DNA of 35,243 nucleotides from Pseudolabrys sp. (lineage in GTDB: Bacteria; Pseudomonadota; Alphaproteobacteria; Rhizobiales; Xanthobacteraceae). The notes beneath the pieces are model-generated. The model searched no databases and was not told the DNA's origin. It saw only the letters and a program-made list of their open reading frames with translations. The stretch lies in contig JAHBZF010000025.1 in NCBI GenBank assembly GCA_019635575.1, positions 1 to 35,243 on the forward strand. Direction: 5' to 3'. Made by a program: the position numbers and the translations under genes. This document shows positions 14,968-23,973 of the stretch, one piece after another. How positions within the stretch are numbered: the stretch's first letter is position 1; every line of letters begins with the position of its first letter.

Positions 14968-15891
14968 ATGACCATGGCCGAGGATATTCCGTTTAACAAG
15001 AAACTCGATCTCGCCCCGGAAACGGTGGACGAGCCGGTCCCCGGCGTGCGCCGCGTGATGTGCGACAATCCCGGCCCGTTCACCTTCAAGGGGACGATGA
15101 GTTACATCGTCGGCCGCGGCAAGGTCGCGATCATCGATCCGGGGCCGGACGACGAACGCCATGTCAAGGCGTTGCTCGATGCGGTGCGCGGCGAGACGGT
15201 GACGCATATTGTCGTCACCCACACGCACCGCGACCATTCGCCGGCGGTACCGGCGATCAAGGCGGCGACCGGCGCTACCGTCTATGCGGAAGGGCCGCAC
15301 CGCGCCGCGCGTCCGCTGCATATCGGTGAGATGAATCCGCTCGATTCGTCCGGCGATCGGGATTTCAAGCCGGACATTGCTGTGGCCGATGGCGACGTGA
15401 TTGAGGGCGACGGCTGGGCGCTCGAGTCCGTGGCGACGCCGGGCCACACCGCCAACCACATGGCGTTCGCGTTGAAGGATCGCGACATCCTGTTCGCCGG
15501 CGACCATGTGATGGGCTGGTCGACCTCGATCGTCGCGCCGCCGGACGGCGCCATGAGCGATTATATGGGCTCGCTGTCCAAGCTCTCGGAGCGGCCGGAG
15601 CAGCTTTATTTCCCCGGCCACGGCCCGGCCATTCCCGACGCGGTGCGGTTCGTCGCCTATTACCGGCTGCACCGCAGGGCGCGCGAGGATTCCATCCTGC
15701 ATTGGCTGGCGAAAGGCGAGACCGACATTCCGACCATCGCACGGGCGAGCTATATCGGCATCGATCCGCGACTTCTGAAGGCCGCGGGGCTGTCCGTGCT
15801 TGCGCATCTGGAGGATCTGGTGGCGCGCGGCATCGTCGTCACCGCCGATGGCGGCCCGCCGTCGATCGACGCGCGTTACCGCTTGCGCTGA
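14968..15891 (+). CDS. Metallo-beta-lactamase fold hydrolase (LACTB2-like)
   Basis: This is a 307-residue MBL-fold enzyme. The metal site H-x-H-x-D-H is at residues 85-90 (VVTHTHRDHSPAV), with later ligands in TPGHTANHM, FAGDHVMGW and FPGHGPAI. A C-terminal helical/winged segment (HRRAREDSILHWLAKGETD, then LLKAAGLSVLAHLEDLVARG) resembles LACTB2 and related hydrolases, members of which cleave RNA or thioesters. The ATG at 14968 is used; ATG at 14974 (codon 3) is equally possible, and neither has a strong ribosome site. Its last 16 bases overlap the 3' end of the convergent DUF1499 gene. Confidence 0.85.
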   Translation: MTMAEDIPFNKKLDLAPETVDEPVPGVRRVMCDNPGPFTFKGTMSYIVGRGKVAIIDPGPDDERHVKALLDAVRGETVTHIVVTHTHRDHSPAVPAIKAATGATVYAEGPHRAARPLHIGEMNPLDSSGDRDFKPDIAVADGDVIEGDGWALESVATPGHTANHMAFALKDRDILFAGDHVMGWSTSIVAPPDGAMSDYMGSLSKLSERPEQLYFPGHGPAIPDAVRFVAYYRLHRRAREDSILHWLAKGETDIPTIARASYIGIDPRLLKAAGLSVLAHLEDLVARGIVVTADGGPPSIDARYRLR

Positions 15892-16736
15892 GCGGGTTTC
15901 TGCGCCGGGGCATTCTTCTCGGCGGCGCGCTCCGCATTGCGCTCGGCCTCACGGTCGAGCCGCGCCTGCGCTGCGGTGGTGGCTTCGTCGATATCATCGA
16001 GCAGCACGCGCACGCGCGTCGCGTTCTCGCCGCCGAGATCGAGGAACGGATAGCGTGCGGCGGAGCGCGCATCGACACGGCTGTCCTTGCCGCTGGCGCG
16101 CACGCGGATCACCACATAATCGCGGAAGCCCATCACCGGCGAGCGTGCCACCGCTTCGACGATGCCGTCGCGACGGCCGGCGACCGGCGCCCGTGCGTCG
16201 ACCACGCGCCACTTGCGCTTGGTGACGACGTCGAGCGCGGCGTTGTAGGCCACCGCCGGCGGCGAGGAGACCTGCAACGGCGCGAGATCAGGGAACGAGG
16301 CTTTCTGCGCCTGTACCTTGGCCGCGGAGAAATCGTTACTGCCGCGTTCGCGCAGGCGCGCGATCACGTCGTAGCGCGGCGGATCGGCCGTGTCGGTGGT
16401 GACATCGGGGACGCTTGGCTGCTTGTAGTTGCGCCAGGCGAGATAGGCGGGATAGGGCAGCAGCGCCGCCGCCAGCACGATGCCGAGCAGCGCCGAGCCG
16501 AGGCCGTTCAACCCCTGCCGCCAGATCGCGATCAGCGCGACGATGCCGAGCAGGATCGCGAACACCGCGAACGCGAGCGCGGCGGCGAAGGTCGCGAGCG
16601 ATGGGCCGATCTCCAGCAGTTCGGAGCGGATCACCACGACCGACAGCGCGGCAACGATCAGCGCGAATACGGCGATCCGCCGGGACCACACCGCGGCCGC
16701 GGATTGCATCTGATCGGAGAAACGCCGGCGTACCAT
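15876..16736 (-). CDS. DUF1499 domain-containing membrane protein
   Basis: This is a 286-residue protein with about three N-terminal membrane segments (residues about 20-100: IAVFALIVAALSVVVIRS, LATFAAALAFAVFAILLGIV, LGSALLGIVLAAALLPYPAY). A soluble DUF1499 domain follows (PAVAYNAALDVVTKRKWRVV, GRRDGIVEAVARSPVMGFRD, VVIRVRASGKDSRVDARS). The final 40 residues are a charged, low-complexity A/E/R/K helix. DUF1499 has no known reaction. The ATG at 16734-16736 sits 2 bases after the stop of the M48 peptidase gene, so the two are translationally linked. The frame is open far upstream, but that part is the shadow of the peptidase gene. Confidence 0.82.
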   Translation of the reverse strand: MVRRRFSDQMQSAAAVWSRRIAVFALIVAALSVVVIRSELLEIGPSLATFAAALAFAVFAILLGIVALIAIWRQGLNGLGSALLGIVLAAALLPYPAYLAWRNYKQPSVPDVTTDTADPPRYDVIARLRERGSNDFSAAKVQAQKASFPDLAPLQVSSPPAVAYNAALDVVTKRKWRVVDARAPVAGRRDGIVEAVARSPVMGFRDYVVIRVRASGKDSRVDARSAARYPFLDLGGENATRVRVLLDDIDEATTAAQARLDREAERNAERAAEKNAPAQKPAQRKR

Positions 16737-16738
16737 GA

Positions 16739-17842
16739 CTATCCGCACACTTTCTTGAGCGCCGCCCATTCCGCCGGATCGAGCAGCGGCGTGCCGTTGC
16801 TCGCGCGGGCGCGAGCATTGATCACGGACACGCGCAGCCGCGTGTCGGGATGATCCATCAGGATCTTCATGCCCGGTTCGGTGGCGCCGCCGATCCGCGT
16901 CAGCAGCGTGCCGAGCGCGCGGGCGTTGCCGCCGATCTGGTTCATCAGATCGACGGCATAGGCGTCCGCCGCCGTCTCGACGTCGCGGGTATAGGAGGAT
17001 TGCAGCACGGTGCGCGCGGCGACCACCACGGCGCCGCCGCCGACGAAGTCGCCGAGCAGCATACCGAACAGGAACGACAGACCCGCGCCCTGCAGCACCG
17101 AGCGGGTGCCGTCGCGATGCGCGAGATGGCCCATCTCGTGGGCAATGACGCCGGCGAGTTCGTCGGGATTGTCCGCCTTGGCGATCAGCCCCTGGAACAC
17201 ATAGACGGTGCCGCCCGGCAGCGCGATGGCGTTGGCTTCCTTGCGCCGGACGACCGACGCCTTCACCGTGACCGGCAGACCGGCATCCTGATTGAGCCGC
17301 GCGATCAGCTTGGCGAAGGGGGCGAGGCCGGCGGCTTCGCCCCGGCCGGTGCCGCATTCGAACGGCACGCCGCTGGCGCTGGCGGTGTCGAGCATGGCGC
17401 GGGTCTGCATCTCGACGGCGGCGCCAAGCTTGCGCTCCAGCGACACCGGAATGATCGGCGCGAGCTTCTCGGCGATTACCGGTACGCCGAACCACGCGAC
17501 CAGCAGCAGCGACACGGTCGCCGCCAGCGTCCAGGCGATGACGTGGCCACGCTGGCGTTTCGCCAGCTTGCCGGTGCGGTCGATGCCTTCCGCATAGTCG
17601 TCGATGGCGGCGATCAAAACCGGGTCGGCGACTTCGAGCCGCGCCGCCACCGGATCGTGCTTGCGCGCGAGCCGCATGATCCGGTCCGGCGTCGCGACGC
17701 TTTCCAGTTCGTCATAACGCCATTCGGCGAGCACGCGGCTTTGCGCGTCGGTGACGCGCAAGACCTTGTCGGTCAACTCCACCGCCACGTCATGACGGGC
17801 GCTGGTCTTGCCGTCATAGAATAGTCCGGCGCCGATGGTCAT
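16739..17842 (-). CDS. M48 family metallopeptidase
   Basis: This is a 367-residue membrane-anchored zinc protease. H235-E236-x-x-H239 (GVIAHEMGHLAHRDG) is the zinc and catalytic site. E289 (SYTRDVETAADAYAVDLM) is the probable third ligand, and ALPGGTVYVFQGLI is a typical M48C block. A single membrane segment lies at about residues 102-123 (VIAWTLAATVSLLLVAWFG). The first 90 residues (FYDGKTSARHDVAVELTDKV, LAEWRYDELESV) form the extra N-terminal domain often seen in M48 proteins encoded next to DUF898 genes. The gene lies 3 bases after the DUF898 gene and 2 bases before the DUF1499 gene, a tight operon. It likely acts in inner-membrane or periplasmic protein quality control. Its substrate is unknown. 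Confidence 0.9.
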   Translation of the reverse strand: MTIGAGLFYDGKTSARHDVAVELTDKVLRVTDAQSRVLAEWRYDELESVATPDRIMRLARKHDPVAARLEVADPVLIAAIDDYAEGIDRTGKLAKRQRGHVIAWTLAATVSLLLVAWFGVPVIAEKLAPIIPVSLERKLGAAVEMQTRAMLDTASASGVPFECGTGRGEAAGLAPFAKLIARLNQDAGLPVTVKASVVRRKEANAIALPGGTVYVFQGLIAKADNPDELAGVIAHEMGHLAHRDGTRSVLQGAGLSFLFGMLLGDFVGGGAVVVAARTVLQSSYTRDVETAADAYAVDLMNQIGGNARALGTLLTRIGGATEPGMKILMDHPDTRLRVSVINARARASNGTPLLDPAEWAALKKVCG

Positions 17843-17845
17843 CGA

Positions 17846-19105
17846 TCAAATCCCGCCGACATGCAGAGCGTCCGCCAATCCCTCACCGACCGGTGAGCCG
17901 GGCTCGCCGGCGGCCTCGACATGATCGAGGCCGGCGAGGCCCGCGAGTTCAGTCGATTCGACGGTGAGACGCCACTGCGGCATCACCACGGCCCCACGAT
18001 ACAGGGTGGAGAGCCCCAGCATGGCGACCACATAGAAGCCAAGTCCGATCAGTGAGGCGGCGAATTCACGCAGGATCGAGACGTCGCCGTTGCCGAGCAG
18101 CGCGCCATAGATCATCACCAGCGGAATGGCGGCAAGGCCCAGCGCCAGCAGGAACAGCAGCGCAAGCCCCGCGAAGCGCAGATAAAGGCCGTACATCGGC
18201 AGCGTGCGCAGATGCGAGCGGGCGGTGATCGCGCCGATCCGCAGGCCCGATACCCACCAGCGGGCGCGGATCGCCTGGAATGCGGGATAAAGCAGGAGAC
18301 CGAGCACGAGCGTCACGCCGGCCGACAGCAGCGCGAAGACGATGGCGCCGGCAAAGTCCGGATTGTCGTGGGCGATCCGCTCGAGGAAGTCGTCGCTGCT
18401 CTCGGCAAAGGCGCGGCTCAAAACATCGGGATCGAAGCTCTGGCCGAGCGCGGTGAGACCGGCGGCGAGCGGCAGCGCCACCAGCAGCCACAGCGGCAGG
18501 CCGCGCAGGAACAGCGAAAAGCCATAGCCGTCGAACCGGCCGGGCAGGGTGCCGTAGAACGTATGTCGCATTTTGAACCGTTCGAGCCGCGATTCCTTCC
18601 AAGGGAACGCAAGGCCGAGGGTCAGGGCCGTGAGGCTCCACCAGATCGTGGCGCAGATGGCATAACGCACCGCCGAGCCTTCCTGATGGAAGCGCAGGCC
18701 GCGATAGATGGTGCGGGAGGCGCGGTAACGGCGGGCGCGGAACACGGCATATTGGCCGAGCACGAACAACAGCGCGATGCCGAGCGAGCCGGACATCTGT
18801 CCGAAGGCGCCGACGTCGAGCGCGGCGAGGAAGAAGGCGGCATAAACCGGCACCAGCAAGGCGAGTGCGATCAGGAAGCCGATCAGCAGTTCGGCGGCGG
18901 TGCCGGAATATTCGATGCTCTCGCCATTGACCTCGGTGCTCGACCACAGGAACCGGCGGACGTCGGTGGTCAGCCAGAACCGGTAGATGCCGAGCGTGAC
19001 CATCAGCAGCAGTGCGCCGCGGGTCAGCAGGCGCCAATAGGCGCGCGCGTCGCCGGTGAACCGGATCGGGAACGGCGGGGCCGCCGGCGCGGGTGGGCTG
19101 GTCAT
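17846..19105 (-). CDS. DUF898 (YjgN-like) membrane protein
   Basis: This is a 419-residue polytopic membrane protein with about six to eight hydrophobic segments. DUF898 signatures include FPIRFTGDARAYWRLLTRGALLL, MVTLGIYRFWLTTDVRRFLW, SIEYSGTAAELLIGF, and a second copy-like unit ATIWWSLTALTLGLAFPWKES with RMRH-type basic residues and FYGTLPGRFDG. The family has no proven function. The ATG at 19103-19105 is used; no clear ribosome site precedes it, and a TTG at 19141 would extend it by twelve residues. It is 42 bases after the acyl-CoA ligase gene and 3 bases before the M48 peptidase gene. DUF898 beside M48 is, to my knowledge, a recurring pairing in proteobacteria. Confidence 0.85.
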   Translation of the reverse strand: MTSPPAPAAPPFPIRFTGDARAYWRLLTRGALLLMVTLGIYRFWLTTDVRRFLWSSTEVNGESIEYSGTAAELLIGFLIALALLVPVYAAFFLAALDVGAFGQMSGSLGIALLFVLGQYAVFRARRYRASRTIYRGLRFHQEGSAVRYAICATIWWSLTALTLGLAFPWKESRLERFKMRHTFYGTLPGRFDGYGFSLFLRGLPLWLLVALPLAAGLTALGQSFDPDVLSRAFAESSDDFLERIAHDNPDFAGAIVFALLSAGVTLVLGLLLYPAFQAIRARWWVSGLRIGAITARSHLRTLPMYGLYLRFAGLALLFLLALGLAAIPLVMIYGALLGNGDVSILREFAASLIGLGFYVVAMLGLSTLYRGAVVMPQWRLTVESTELAGLAGLDHVEAAGEPGSPVGEGLADALHVGGI

Positions 19106-19147
19106 CCCGGCAGGGATAGTCGAGCCGCGCCGGGCAGGCAATGCCGG

Positions 19148-20788
19148 CTATTCCGCCGCCTCCACGGTCGGCAGGACATGGCTTTTGAATTGCTCGCGCA
19201 GGGTTGTTTTCTGGATCTTGCCGGTGGCGGTGTGGGGGATTTCCGTCACGAACGCCACGTCGTCCGGCAGCCACCATTTGGCGACCTTGTCGCGCATGAA
19301 GTCGAGCAGCTCCTCGCGGGTGGCGCGCTCGCCCTCCTTGAGCACGACGATCAGCAGCGGCCGTTCGTCCCATTTCGGATGCGGCGCGCCGATCACTGCC
19401 GCCTCCGCGACCTTGGGATGGCCGACCGCGAGGTTCTCCAGCTCGATGGTGGAAATCCATTCGCCGCCGGACTTGATCACGTCCTTGGCGCGGTCGGTGA
19501 CGTGCATGTAGCCGTGCGGATCGATGGTGGCGACGTCGCCGGTGTCGAAGAATCCGTCGTCGTCGAGAATGTCGCCGCCGTCGCCCTTGAAATATTCGCG
19601 CGCCACGGCCGGCCCGCGCACCTTGAGCCGGCCGAAGGTCTTGCCGTCCCACGGCAATACGCGGCCGTTGTCGTCGGTGATCTTCATCTCGACGCCGAAC
19701 GGCGGATGGCCTTGCGTCTGCTGCAGGTCGAGCCGCGCCATACCGGTCAGGCCCGCATAGTCCGGCTTCATGGTGCAGAGCGAGCCGAGCGGCGACATCT
19801 CGGTCATGCCCCAGGCGTGGATGACCTCCACGCCGTAATTCTTCTCGAACTTCTCGGTCATCGCGCGGGGGCAAGCGGAGCCGCCGATCACCACGCGCTT
19901 GAGATAGGGCAGCTTGAGGTTGTTGGCTTCCATGTGTTGCAGCAGCATCAGCCACACGGTTGGCACCGCTGCGGTGAACGTTACTTTGTAAGTGTCGAGC
20001 AGTTCGTAGATCGACGGCCCGTCCATCTTCGCGCCGGGCAGCACGAAGGTGGCGCCAACCATCGGCGTCGAGAACGCGAGCGACCAGCCGTTGGCATGGA
20101 ACAGCGGCACTACCGGCATGCAGACATCGTTGGAGCGCAGACCCTTGGAATCCGGCAGCGCCGCCATGAAAGCGTGCAGCACATTGGAGCGGTGCGAATA
20201 CAGCACGCCCTTGGGATGCCCGGTGGTGCCGGAGGTGTAGCACATGCCGGCGGCGGTGTTCTCGTCGAACGAGACCCACGCGAAATCGCCGTCGGCCTCG
20301 GCGATCCAGTCCTCGTAGGCGATGGCATTTTTTAGCGTCGTCTTCGGCATATGCGCGCCGTCGGTGAAGACGATGTAGCGTTCGATGGTCGGCAGCTTGT
20401 CGGCGAGCTTTTCCAGGAGCGGCACGAAGGTGAGGTCGGTCATCATCACGCGATCCTCGGCGTGGTTGATGATCCAGATCTGCTGGTCGGGAAACAGCCG
20501 AGGATTGACGGTGTGATACACCGCGCCGATCCCGGTGATGCCGTACCAGGCTTCAAGATGCCGCCAGGTGTTCCATGCCAGCGTCGCGACGCGATCGCCG
20601 TTGCGGATGCCGTCGCGGGCGAGGCGTTGCGCGACTTTTAAAGCGCGTCGGCGGATGCTCGCATAGTCGGTGGTGTGGATCGGCCCCTCGATCGAGCGGC
20701 TGATCACCTTGCGGCCGCCATGCTGGATCGCGGCATGATCGATGATGCGATGGATCAGCAGCGGCCAGTCTTGCATCAGACCCTGCAT
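19148..20788 (-). CDS. AMP-dependent acyl-CoA synthetase (medium/long-chain fatty acid or DmdB-like ligase)
   Basis: This is a 546-residue adenylate-forming ligase that activates a carboxylic acid to acyl-AMP and then acyl-CoA. The P-loop YTSGTTGHPKGVLYSH is at residues 184-199, the A5 motif is HAWGMTEMSPLG, the A7 aspartate is in DDGFFDTGDVATID, the A8 region is YMHVTDRAKDVIKSGGEWIS, and the catalytic lysine lies in TATGKIQKTTLRE near the end. The N terminus MQGLMQDWPLLIHRIIDHAA resembles the AlkK / 3-(methylthio)propionyl-CoA ligase branch. The start has GGGAGAGG upstream. It heads the minus-strand run with DUF898, M48 and DUF1499 genes, but the 42-base gap leaves co-transcription likely rather than proven. 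Acyl specificity cannot be read from sequence. Confidence 0.92.
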   Translation of the reverse strand: MQGLMQDWPLLIHRIIDHAAIQHGGRKVISRSIEGPIHTTDYASIRRRALKVAQRLARDGIRNGDRVATLAWNTWRHLEAWYGITGIGAVYHTVNPRLFPDQQIWIINHAEDRVMMTDLTFVPLLEKLADKLPTIERYIVFTDGAHMPKTTLKNAIAYEDWIAEADGDFAWVSFDENTAAGMCYTSGTTGHPKGVLYSHRSNVLHAFMAALPDSKGLRSNDVCMPVVPLFHANGWSLAFSTPMVGATFVLPGAKMDGPSIYELLDTYKVTFTAAVPTVWLMLLQHMEANNLKLPYLKRVVIGGSACPRAMTEKFEKNYGVEVIHAWGMTEMSPLGSLCTMKPDYAGLTGMARLDLQQTQGHPPFGVEMKITDDNGRVLPWDGKTFGRLKVRGPAVAREYFKGDGGDILDDDGFFDTGDVATIDPHGYMHVTDRAKDVIKSGGEWISTIELENLAVGHPKVAEAAVIGAPHPKWDERPLLIVVLKEGERATREELLDFMRDKVAKWWLPDDVAFVTEIPHTATGKIQKTTLREQFKSHVLPTVEAAE

Positions 20789-20939
20789 GGGCCTCTCCCT
20801 GTTTGTTCCGCCCCTCGCCGTCTGTTTGCCCGCGGCTTATGCCAAGGTTAGCGCGCGGGCGGCGGCTTGCAACTGATGGCCGTTGCGAAAGCGTGGGGTT
20901 CCGCTCGCTTTCCGCAAGCGAACCACTTAACCTGATGAG

Positions 20940-21800
20940 GTGAAGTGGCGGATCGCGATAGCGCAGGGCCGGACGATACGGCGCTTCCTGCTGGCTTTGG
21001 TCCTGATGCTGGCATCGCCGGTTCTGGCGGCGGCACAGGACGTCCCGCTGCCGCGCCAGCGTCCGAAAATCGTCGTGCCGGTCGAGCCGCATTCGTTCGC
21101 CGAAGCGGTGGCCGGCCTCGATTTTGATTTCGCCTCCGTTTCCGACCAGCCGACGCCGTGCCTCGTCGATCTCGATGCCGTGGCCCTGATCGAGCCGCTG
21201 CCGCGGCTGATCGGCCCCGGCCAGTGCGGCGGCCCCGACATGGTACGGATGCGCACCATCTTCCTGCGCGACAAGCGTCCGGTCACGATCAATCCGCCAC
21301 TGACGCTGCGCTGCCGGATGGCAGGCACCTTCGCGCATTTCGTGCGCGACGAACTGACGACGATCCTGAAGGCCGGCGGCCGCACGCTGCGCAGCATCGA
21401 CGGCACCGGCTCCTACGAATGCCGCGGCCGCAACCGGATCGTCGGCGCCAAGGTCAGCGAGCACGGCAAGGGCAATGCCATCGATATCCATTCGGTGAGC
21501 TTCACCGACGGCTCGGAGCTGTTCCCGACCGACCTGCTGGCGAACAAGGAATTGCGCGAAGTCCTGAAGGCTGCGGCCTGCGAAAAGTTCGCGACCGTGC
21601 TCGGTCCGGGATCGGACGGCTATCACGAGGAACACGTCCACATTGATCTCGCCGAGCGGCGCAACAACTACAAGATGTGCCAGTGGAACGTGCTGACGGC
21701 GACGGCGTCCGGGGTCGTGACCGGCGTGGTGCCGCTGCCGCGTCCGCGCCCGGTGGAGGGCGAAGCCGTCGACGAAGCCGACGAACGGCCGGACGAATAG
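20940..21800 (+). CDS. Extensin-like C-terminal domain (M15-fold) exported protein
   Basis: This 286-residue exported protein has a signal peptide (about residues 1-32: RRFLLALVLMLASPVLAAAQ). An extensin-like C-terminal domain follows, a fold related to D-Ala-D-Ala carboxypeptidases. Probable zinc ligands are in VSEHGKGNAIDIHSVSF (H and D) and HEEHVHIDLAERR. Cysteines at PCLVDL, PGQCGGP, LRCRMAG, YECRGR, AAACEKF and MCQW probably form disulfides. The C-terminal tail is acidic and proline-rich. Translation likely starts at GTG (20940-20942); the nearest ATG is out of frame and the next in-frame ATG would cut the signal peptide. It probably acts on peptidoglycan, but this is inferred from the fold. 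Confidence 0.85.
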   Translation: MKWRIAIAQGRTIRRFLLALVLMLASPVLAAAQDVPLPRQRPKIVVPVEPHSFAEAVAGLDFDFASVSDQPTPCLVDLDAVALIEPLPRLIGPGQCGGPDMVRMRTIFLRDKRPVTINPPLTLRCRMAGTFAHFVRDELTTILKAGGRTLRSIDGTGSYECRGRNRIVGAKVSEHGKGNAIDIHSVSFTDGSELFPTDLLANKELREVLKAAACEKFATVLGPGSDGYHEEHVHIDLAERRNNYKMCQWNVLTATASGVVTGVVPLPRPRPVEGEAVDEADERPDE

Positions 21801-21856
21801 CCGGGCTGAACAGCCCTTGCACGATCCCTTTAGGCTTTGCCCGGTAAAAGGGCCTG

Positions 21857-22792
21857 ATGGTCCTGACACGAGACACGATGGCGGTCCGCTCCGCCCCGCG
21901 ACCGGCGCCGCGGCGCGGGCTGACCCGGCGGCGGCTGCTGACGGCCGGATTCGGCGTCGCCGGCCTCACCGGCCTGATGGGCGCCGGCACCACGGCTTAC
22001 GCCGCCAATGAGGCGGCCAACGACCTCGTCCTCACCCGCTATCGGCTTATCCCGCCGGGCTGGCCAGCCGGTCAGACGCTGTCGATCGCCGTCGTTGCCG
22101 ATATCCATGCCGCCGGGCCGAACATGGCGTTGCCGCGCGTCGAGGAGATCGTCGCGCGGACCAATGCGCTCGGCTGCGATCTGATCCTGCTGCTCGGTGA
22201 CTATGTCGCGCATCATCGCTTCATTACCGAGACGGTGCCGGACGCTGCCTGGGCCGGCGTGCTCGCCAAATTGAAGGCGCCGCTCGGCGTCTATGCGATT
22301 TACGGCAACCACGACTGGTGGCACGGCATCGAGAGCGTGCGCGCGGCGCTCAAGCTGGCGCATATCCCGGCGCTGGAGAACGATGCGCTGCTGCTCGGGC
22401 CGCCGGGCGCGCGGTTCTGGCTGGCCGGGCTCGGCTGCACCATCGCCCACCGGATCGGCCGCGGCCGGTTTCGCGGCGTCGACGACCTCCCCGGAACGAT
22501 GGCGCTGATCACCACCGACGATCCGGTGATCCTGATGGTGCACGAGCCGGATGCCTTCGTGAACATGCCGCCGCGCGTCAGCCTCACGCTCGCCGGCCAT
22601 ACCCATGGCGGGCAGATCCGCGTGCCGGGCCTGTGGTCGCATTGGGTGCCGTCGGCTTACGGCAAGCGCTTCGCCTACGGACACATTATCGAGGACAACC
22701 GGCACATGATCGTGTCGGGCGGGCTCGGCACCAGCGCGGTACCGCTGCGGCTCGGCGTGCCGCCGGAAATCCTGCGCATCGATCTGGGCTGA
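21857..22792 (+). CDS. Metallophosphoesterase, exported by a Tat-like signal
   Basis: This is a 311-residue calcineurin-like phosphoesterase. Metal-binding motifs appear in order: VVADIHAAGP (D-x-H), LLLGDYVAHH (GD), IYGNHDWWHG (GNHD), MVHEPD, and LAGHTHGGQIRVPG (GHTH). The N terminus TRRRLLTAGFGVAGLTGLMGAG is a twin-arginine-type signal, so the enzyme acts in the periplasm. The family includes YaeI-like phosphodiesterases for lipids and nucleotides. The ATG at 21857 follows AAAAGGG. It is 56 bases downstream of the extensin-like gene on the same strand and may be co-transcribed. The stem-loop after it faces the opposite gene. Confidence 0.9.
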   Translation: MVLTRDTMAVRSAPRPAPRRGLTRRRLLTAGFGVAGLTGLMGAGTTAYAANEAANDLVLTRYRLIPPGWPAGQTLSIAVVADIHAAGPNMALPRVEEIVARTNALGCDLILLLGDYVAHHRFITETVPDAAWAGVLAKLKAPLGVYAIYGNHDWWHGIESVRAALKLAHIPALENDALLLGPPGARFWLAGLGCTIAHRIGRGRFRGVDDLPGTMALITTDDPVILMVHEPDAFVNMPPRVSLTLAGHTHGGQIRVPGLWSHWVPSAYGKRFAYGHIIEDNRHMIVSGGLGTSAVPLRLGVPPEILRIDLG

Positions 22793-22800
22793 CTCGCCTC

Positions 22801-22833
22801 AAATAAAAACGGCGCCGGATCGCTCCGGCGCCG
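22801..22833 (-). terminator. Rho-independent terminator of the L,D-transpeptidase gene
   Basis: CGGCGCCGGA (22810-22819) pairs with TCCGGCGCCG (22824-22833) around a TCGC loop. Read on the minus strand, the stem is followed by TTTTTATTT (22801-22809). It lies between convergent genes and can also slow plus-strand transcription from the phosphoesterase. Confidence 0.85.
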
Positions 22834-22856
22834 TCCAGCCCCCTCGAAACGAGGGA

Positions 22857-23534
22857 TCAGTTGGTGGACATGCCACCGAACAGCGCGACGCGCGAGTTGC
22901 TCGGCGAGTCACCCTGCTTCGGCGCGAGCACGACGACCATCGTCCCGCTCTTCACCCGGTTATAGAGATCGATCACGTCCTCGTTGGTCATGCGGATGCA
23001 GCCCGAGGAAATCGCTTCGCCGATATATTCCGGCTGGTTGGTGCCGTGGATGCGATACAGCGTGTCGTGGTTGCCCTGATAGAGATACAGCGCGCGGGCG
23101 CCCATCGGATTATGCGGGCCGGGACCGACGAAGTTCGGCACGTCCAGGCGCTTCTTGATGTCGGCGGTGGGAGTCCAGGTCGGCCACTCGGCCATGCGCT
23201 GGATCTTGGCGACGCCGGAGAAGGCGAGAGCTTCTTCGCCGACGGCCACGCCGTAGCGGATCGCCTTGCCGTTATCGAGCACGTAGTAGAGGTAGCGCGC
23301 ATCGCTATCGACGACGATCGTGCCGGGCGCTTCCTTGCGGTGGTAGGACACGATGTGGCGCTTGAAATTGTCGGGAATGTTGACCTTCTCGTAGGGCGCC
23401 TTGGCCAGCAGCGCCTTGTCGCGCGGCTTCAGGTTCGCCTCAGACGACGGTTCCAGGGTGGACTGCATGCAGCCCCCCAGCATCAACCCTACGCCTACCA
23501 GGATGATACCGAGCCCACGTGCTTTCATTTTCAT
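22857..23534 (-). CDS. L,D-transpeptidase (YkuD domain) lipoprotein
   Basis: This 225-residue enzyme makes or edits 3-3 peptidoglycan cross-links, or attaches proteins to peptidoglycan. The lipobox LGGC gives a lipidated C22 after a short signal. The YkuD catalytic motif is H163 (YRIHGTNQP) with S-x-G-C-I-R-M containing C179. TIVVDSDARYLYYVLDNGKA starts the domain. This form, with GPHNPMGARALYLYQGN, is common and present in many copies in Hyphomicrobiales, where L,D-cross-links are abundant. The ATG at 23532-23534 has AGAGGAAT upstream, and an earlier in-frame start would spoil the signal. A strong terminator follows. Confidence 0.92.
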   Translation of the reverse strand: MKMKARGLGIILVGVGLMLGGCMQSTLEPSSEANLKPRDKALLAKAPYEKVNIPDNFKRHIVSYHRKEAPGTIVVDSDARYLYYVLDNGKAIRYGVAVGEEALAFSGVAKIQRMAEWPTWTPTADIKKRLDVPNFVGPGPHNPMGARALYLYQGNHDTLYRIHGTNQPEYIGEAISSGCIRMTNEDVIDLYNRVKSGTMVVVLAPKQGDSPSNSRVALFGGMSTN

Positions 23535-23973
23535 ATTCCTCTGGCAGCCGCTGGCCGGACTATGCCCGGATTCGGCCATCTCGCGGATGCAATTAACCTA
23601 AAAGACGCCGCCACTACCACAACTCTTGCGCCATTTTGCCTCAGTCGGTGTGAATCTGTGGCAGGAATACCGCAGTTGCGAACCGCTCCAGGTTCCCCCG
23701 TTTGGGATAGAGTGTCGTCTCTGTGTGGGAGCTTGGCGCGCAACGGTTAACGGCCGGTTTACCATAACGCGCGATGACGGGTGGACCGGCGCCGAAGGCA
23801 GCCGGTGCGGCGCGAAAGTCACGATACTTCACGATTTGTCGCCCATTTCCGCCGCCTTTGGCGCAGAACATTCCTGTGTCGGTTGGCCTCAACCGTGCCG
23901 GCCGGCGCAAGAGCGTCACACAAGGACGCCCGAAGGGAACGCCAGCGAAACGCATAGGAAAGGGGGTCCAGAA
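23535..23973. other. Non-coding stretch upstream of L,D-transpeptidase
   Basis: These 439 bases hold no frame with convincing protein-like composition. They include the divergent promoter region of the L,D-transpeptidase gene and, to the right, the leader of the small gene at 23974. No tRNA, repeat or strong dyad was seen. Confidence 0.5.

Noticed and set aside
18066-20335. Very long open frames on both strands over the DUF898 and acyl-CoA ligase genes
   Set aside because: They cross the boundary between two well-supported genes, have Arg/His/Gln-rich composition and no domains. They are GC-driven shadow frames.
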